64,000 bases of DNA from Nocardia rosealba (GTDB lineage Bacteria > Actinomycetota > Actinomycetes > Mycobacteriales > Mycobacteriaceae): assembly GCF_020216065.1 (NCBI RefSeq), contig NZ_JAIWNA010000006.1, positions 186,001-250,000 of the forward strand, written 5' to 3'. The notes beneath the pieces are model-generated. The model was not told where the DNA came from, did not search any database, and saw only the letters and a list, made by a program, of their open reading frames with translations. Of this stretch, positions 60,464 to 64,000 are shown piece by piece. The stretch's first letter is position 1, and each line of letters begins with the position of its first letter. Both the position numbers and the translations under genes were made by a program.

Positions 60464-61455
60464 CCTGCGCACCCTTGGATCACCTGTGCGAAGCACAGCC
60501 AGTTGTCGGGGAGCAACCACGGCAGCGCGACCGAGCCGTAGTTGCCGTTGCCGAGCGCGTTGTTGAAGTAGCGCGCGGTGGGCTGACCGATCTGCAACAG
60601 CTTGTCGAGGTTGTCCTTGTTCTTCTGCAGGCCCTGCGACATGGTGTTGAGCTGCTCGATAGTGCCCGCGAACTGGTTGCCGTTCTGCCCGCCGATCTCC
60701 TCGAGCTGACGGGTCAGGGTGGCGATGTTGTCGAGCAGCTGACGCAGCAGGTTCTGCCGTTCCATCACCCGGCTGGCGATGGCCTCACCCTGGGTGATGA
60801 CGAGCAGCACGCTGTTGCGGTTGTCGGCGAGCAGCTGGGTGACGCGGTCCAGGTCCTTGAGCAGGCTGTCGACCTCGCCCTTGCGCTTGTCGATCACCTT
60901 GGCCAGCGCGCCGACGCTGTCGAGCGCCTGCGCGACCAGCGCGGGCGAATCGCCGAGCTCGCCGTTGATGGTGTTGAGCGAGGCGGCCAGCTTCTTGGTG
61001 TCCAGGGCCTCGAACTTCGGGGTGCCGACCTGCACCACATCGGCGATGTCGTAGGGAACATCGGTGTTGGAGCGCGGGATGGTGTCGTTCTTCAGGCCCG
61101 ATCCGTCGCCCGGCTTCAGGTCGACGTAGCGGGCACCGAGCAGGGTCGCCATCTTGATCGAGGCGTGCGCGTCGGGTCCGAACTTGATGCTCGAGTCCAC
61201 GTCGAGGGTGATGACCACGTGGTCGCCCTCGATCTTGGCGCCCGACACCGTGCCGACCTGGACACCGGACACCGCGACCTTGTCGCCCGTGCTGATGCCC
61301 GCGGCCTGCACGAACTCGGCATCGATGGTCTGCTTACCGATCCCGATGAACTGCAGGATGCTCGAGCCGACCAGCAACAGCACGACCACCAGCGAGCCGA
61401 TGACACCGAGCCAGAAGTTGCGGTTGCCGAGGAAGGTTTTCTTGAGCTTGCTCAT
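60460..61455 (-). CDS. mceC: Mce-family protein MceC
   Basis: The 331-aa protein has an N-terminal membrane anchor (residues 12-36), MCE domain (about 40-120: AEFVQAAGISTGDKVAVSGV, KMATLLGARYVDLKPGDG), a helical region and a C-terminal Cys pair (WLCFAQVIQGCAG). It forms part of the hetero-oligomeric Mce tube. Both junctions are ATGA overlaps. Confidence 0.93.
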   Translation of the reverse strand: MSKLKKTFLGNRNFWLGVIGSLVVVLLLVGSSILQFIGIGKQTIDAEFVQAAGISTGDKVAVSGVQVGTVSGAKIEGDHVVITLDVDSSIKFGPDAHASIKMATLLGARYVDLKPGDGSGLKNDTIPRSNTDVPYDIADVVQVGTPKFEALDTKKLAASLNTINGELGDSPALVAQALDSVGALAKVIDKRKGEVDSLLKDLDRVTQLLADNRNSVLLVITQGEAIASRVMERQNLLRQLLDNIATLTRQLEEIGGQNGNQFAGTIEQLNTMSQGLQKNKDNLDKLLQIGQPTARYFNNALGNGNYGSVALPWLLPDNWLCFAQVIQGCAG

Positions 61456-62477
61456 CGGCACACCTCCGAGTGCGACGTGCCACCGATCTGGCTGAACAGG
61501 CCGCGCGGGAAGAGCACCCCGTACAGCGAGACATCGAGACCACACAGGTAGGCGTTGGCGTGCGTGCCTTCGGAGGTCATGCGGCCGAGGTCGGCGAGCA
61601 TCGACGGCATGTCGATGGCCACCTGGTCGAGCTTGGCGCCGTTGGCGAGCAACAGGTTCAGTGCTGCGGTGGTGGAGTTCTGCGTAGCGGCCAGCTGCGG
61701 CTGGATCTTGCTCATCATCGCGACCAGCGAGGTGGTGGCGTCGGCCAGCGTCGCCGTCGAATTCTGCAGCGACTGGCCCTGGTCGTAGAGCCCGCCGATC
61801 AGGGCGCGGGTCTGGGTCACCAGGGTCTCCAGTTCGTCGCCGCGCTTGGCCAGACCGGCCATCACCGCCGACAGGTTGGTGATGACATCGCTCAGGATGG
61901 CATCGCGCCGCTGGAAGTCGGTGGCCAGCTGTGCGGCCTGGATGATGAAGGAGGACAACGAGACTCCGTCACCCTGCAACGCCTGGATCAGCGTTTCCGA
62001 CATCGCGTTCACCTGGGCCGGCTCCAGCGCCTGGAACAGCGGCTGGAAACCGTTGAGCAGCGCGGAGATATCGAACGAGGGCTCGGTGCGCTCGAGCGGG
62101 ATCACCGAACCGCTGGCCAGCACCTGCGGGCTCGGCGACTTGCCGGGGGTGAGCGCCACATAGCGCTGGCCGATCAGGTTCTGGTAGCGGACAAGGGCTT
62201 TGGTGTCGTCGAAGACGTCCTGGTCGCTCTGCACGATGAACGACACCTTGGCGTCGTTCTTGCCGTCGAGCTCGATCTTCTCGACCTTGCCCACGCGCAC
62301 ACCGGCCATCCGGACGTCGTCGCCGGGGCGCAGCCCGAGGACGTCGGTGAAGATGGCGGTGTACTTGCGGGTGTCACCGTCTACCGAACGGGCGAGCGTA
62401 TTCCACACGACCACGATGACGAGCATCGAGACGAGCGCGAAGATGCTGAATCCGATCAGTGGCTTGCGGATACTCAT
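61452..62477 (-). CDS. mceB: Mce-family protein MceB
   Basis: The 341-aa protein has an anchor (residues 8-28), MCE domain (about 35-125: AIFTDVLGLRPGDDVRMAGV, YQNLIGQRYVALTPG) and a long helical region (about 150-300) with a late Cys-containing end (ANAYLCGLDVSLYG). Gene order A-B-C-D-E-F identifies the subunit. The ATG at 62477 overlaps the mceA stop as ATGA. Confidence 0.94.
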   Translation of the reverse strand: MSIRKPLIGFSIFALVSMLVIVVVWNTLARSVDGDTRKYTAIFTDVLGLRPGDDVRMAGVRVGKVEKIELDGKNDAKVSFIVQSDQDVFDDTKALVRYQNLIGQRYVALTPGKSPSPQVLASGSVIPLERTEPSFDISALLNGFQPLFQALEPAQVNAMSETLIQALQGDGVSLSSFIIQAAQLATDFQRRDAILSDVITNLSAVMAGLAKRGDELETLVTQTRALIGGLYDQGQSLQNSTATLADATTSLVAMMSKIQPQLAATQNSTTAALNLLLANGAKLDQVAIDMPSMLADLGRMTSEGTHANAYLCGLDVSLYGVLFPRGLFSQIGGTSHSEVCR

Positions 62478-63967
62478 ACGCCACCCTCGTTTTCGTACAC
62501 GGTCAGAGTTCCGCCCTTCATGATCGGACCGAGCAGCAGCAGCTCGGAGACCGTCGGTTTGCGGCCGAGGAGTTCGACGATGGCGTCGTTGCCCTGGTAG
62601 GAGATGGGCGTACCCGACGGCACCGCGGGTGCCTGCTCGGGTGCGGGCGCAGGCGCGGGTGCGGCGGCGGGCGCAGCACCGGGCAGGCCCGGGATCTGGA
62701 ACGACGGGACGAGCCCCTCGAGCGGAGTACCGGCGAACGGCGTGATCTCGGTTCCGGCGGCAGCCTGCAGCGGTGCGGCCGGGATGGTGAGGCCCGGAAT
62801 CTGCGGCAGCCCGGGGATGTTCACCAGCGGCGGCAGACCCGCGGCGGAGTCGAGCGCCCGTGGACGCAGCTTCTCCGGGAGCGGCGGCAGGCTCACCTCG
62901 GCGGGCGCGGTGAAGCAGCTCGGGCCGAGCAGATCGCCGTAGCGCGGGCAATCCGCGACGGTGTTGGGCTGGTACGGGGTGAACGTGAGGCCCGCGTTCC
63001 AGACCATCTGCTTGCCGCTGGGACCACCGTGGAAGGTGGTGTTCAGCGCGGCGAGCGAGGGACCGAACACCTGGAAGGTCTTGGTGATCGAGCTCGGCTC
63101 GTGCGCGACGGCCCCGAGGGTGGCGTTCATGCCCACGGTGACTTCTTTACCCACATCGGGGTTGCTGGCGAACAGGTCGTTGACCCGGTCGGTGGTCGCG
63201 CTCGCGCCCATCAGCAGCGCCACCAGCTGATCGCGCTTGGTGGCGATGGTGTTGGCGGTCTGCACCGAGCTGCCCAGCACGTCGAGCAGTTCCGGCGCCG
63301 ACTGGTTCAGCGCGTTGGCCGAGGCCGAGAAGTCGTCGAGCATGCCTGCCAGGTTCGGGCCCGCGTCGGAGACGGTGGTGATCCACTCGTCCAGGCGCTG
63401 GATGGTCGAACCGGGCACGCGGCCGCTGCCGTCGAGGGCCTGGGTGAGGGTGCCGAGCACACGACCCAGCTGCACCGGGTCGACCTCGTTGAGGATGTCG
63501 CGCACCGTGGTGAGGGTGTCCTGCAGCGCGATGGTGCCCTCGCTGCGGTCCTCCTGGATGACCGAACCCTCTTCGAGGTAGTCGGCGGAGGCACCGTTGA
63601 AGACCAGTTCCACCGAGGTGACCGCGAACAGGTTGCTCGGCACGATGCGAGCGGTGACATTGCTCGGGACACCCTTGGCGAACTCGGGCTTGAGCTCGAT
63701 GTTCACCTTCTGTACGGCGCCCTGGTCGACGATGTCGACGTCCTTCACCGTACCGACGAGCACACCGCGGAACTTCACGTCGGCGTTGGACGGAAGCCCG
63801 TCACCGGTGGTCGACAGGTTCGCGGCCACGTTCACCTTGGGTACGAAGTAGCCCTGGTACCTGGCCATGAGGAAAGCGAGAATCACAGCGAAGACGACCA
63901 GGCCGCACAGGCCCGCGACGTACAGCTGTTTCATAGTGGGGCCGCGCCCACTGGGATCGATGATCAT
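62474..63967 (-). CDS. mceA: Mce-family protein MceA
   Basis: The 497-aa protein has an anchor (residues about 15-35), the MCE domain (about 40-120: VNVAANLSTTGDGLPSNADV, RGVLVGTVKDVDIV) and a helical domain to about 330. The C-terminal 140 residues are rich in Pro and Ala (APAPAPAPEQAP). It is the first mce gene; seven bases after the presumed permease stop codon, ATG at 63967 opens it (ATG 63934 is an alternative). Confidence 0.94.
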   Translation of the reverse strand: MIIDPSGRGPTMKQLYVAGLCGLVVFAVILAFLMARYQGYFVPKVNVAANLSTTGDGLPSNADVKFRGVLVGTVKDVDIVDQGAVQKVNIELKPEFAKGVPSNVTARIVPSNLFAVTSVELVFNGASADYLEEGSVIQEDRSEGTIALQDTLTTVRDILNEVDPVQLGRVLGTLTQALDGSGRVPGSTIQRLDEWITTVSDAGPNLAGMLDDFSASANALNQSAPELLDVLGSSVQTANTIATKRDQLVALLMGASATTDRVNDLFASNPDVGKEVTVGMNATLGAVAHEPSSITKTFQVFGPSLAALNTTFHGGPSGKQMVWNAGLTFTPYQPNTVADCPRYGDLLGPSCFTAPAEVSLPPLPEKLRPRALDSAAGLPPLVNIPGLPQIPGLTIPAAPLQAAAGTEITPFAGTPLEGLVPSFQIPGLPGAAPAAAPAPAPAPEQAPAVPSGTPISYQGNDAIVELLGRKPTVSELLLLGPIMKGGTLTVYENEGGV

Positions 63968-63973
63968 CTGGCC

Positions 63974-64000
63974 CTACCCCGAGATCCTGATGCCGGGGTC
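63974..64000 (-). CDS. Probable C-terminal end of a YrbE/MlaE-type permease
   Basis: Eight codons and a TAG (product end DPGIRISG) are open up to the window edge, 6 bp before mceA. In Mce operons the yrbE permease gene directly precedes mceA, so this is probably its end. Too short to identify by itself. Confidence 0.45.
   Translation of the reverse strand, partial: DPGIRISG

Overview
The window is a high-GC actinobacterial chromosome segment. The gene content points to a mycolic-acid-containing actinomycete, most likely Nocardia or a close relative (inference; no rRNA gene is present to confirm it). The indicators are an mce operon, a wax ester synthase/diacylglycerol acyltransferase (WS/DGAT), a cutinase-family protein with a Thr/Ser-rich tail, the small-protein pair DUF2613/DUF3068, a mycobacterial-type succinate dehydrogenase (Sdh1-like), a DinB2-type polymerase and a HAIR-controlled lon. 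No tRNA, rRNA, CRISPR array, phage or transposase gene was found. Both edges cut genes: a membrane protein on the left and, on the right, probably the last eight codons of an mce permease.

Layout. 1-10 kb: lipid and envelope functions (two-operator divergent promoter, alpha/beta hydrolase, DedA, cutinase, WS/DGAT, nitronate-monooxygenase-like flavoprotein behind a KstR-like box, ThrE exporter, GntR regulator). 10-19 kb: lipoprotein, pseudokinase-flippase fusion, SDR, MBL hydrolase, S4 protein coupled to an NlpC/P60 peptidase with a long hairpin leader, AAA ATPase, second alpha/beta hydrolase. 19-27.6 kb: a thiolase homologue lacking both catalytic cysteines, divergent from the Sdh1-like operon with a Crp-like box between; then an HTH/DUF397/DUF397 cassette, an AlkA-like glycosylase and a 34-codon ORF. 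27.6-40 kb: FAD/Fe-S oxidoreductase, ABC exporter with a SoxR/MerR-type promoter, a gene-poor repeat island, YhdH-type reductase, dinB, TetR plus thioesterase, lon. 39.7-56 kb: a three-gene envelope operon and divergent TetR, Ser/Thr kinase next to a large LuxR-type ATPase, YceI protein, acyl-CoA metabolism, DUF445 protein, a second copy of the dispersed repeat, L-2-hydroxyglutarate oxidase, RNase HI. 56-64 kb: mceA-F and a Mce-associated protein on the minus strand, every mce junction an ATGA overlap.

How it fits together. Much of the window concerns lipids and the cell envelope: lipid import (Mce), storage (WS/DGAT), acyl-CoA chemistry (hydroxyacyl-CoA dehydrogenase, thioesterase, thiolase homologue, KstR-like control) and the wall (NlpC/P60, DUF3068, cutinase). 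The least explained signals are non-coding: paired TTCTCG-N6-CGAGAA operators, a structured dispersed repeat present twice about 19 kb apart and linked to a 44-bp tandem array, a 44-bp perfect palindrome, and several operators placed at leaderless starts.
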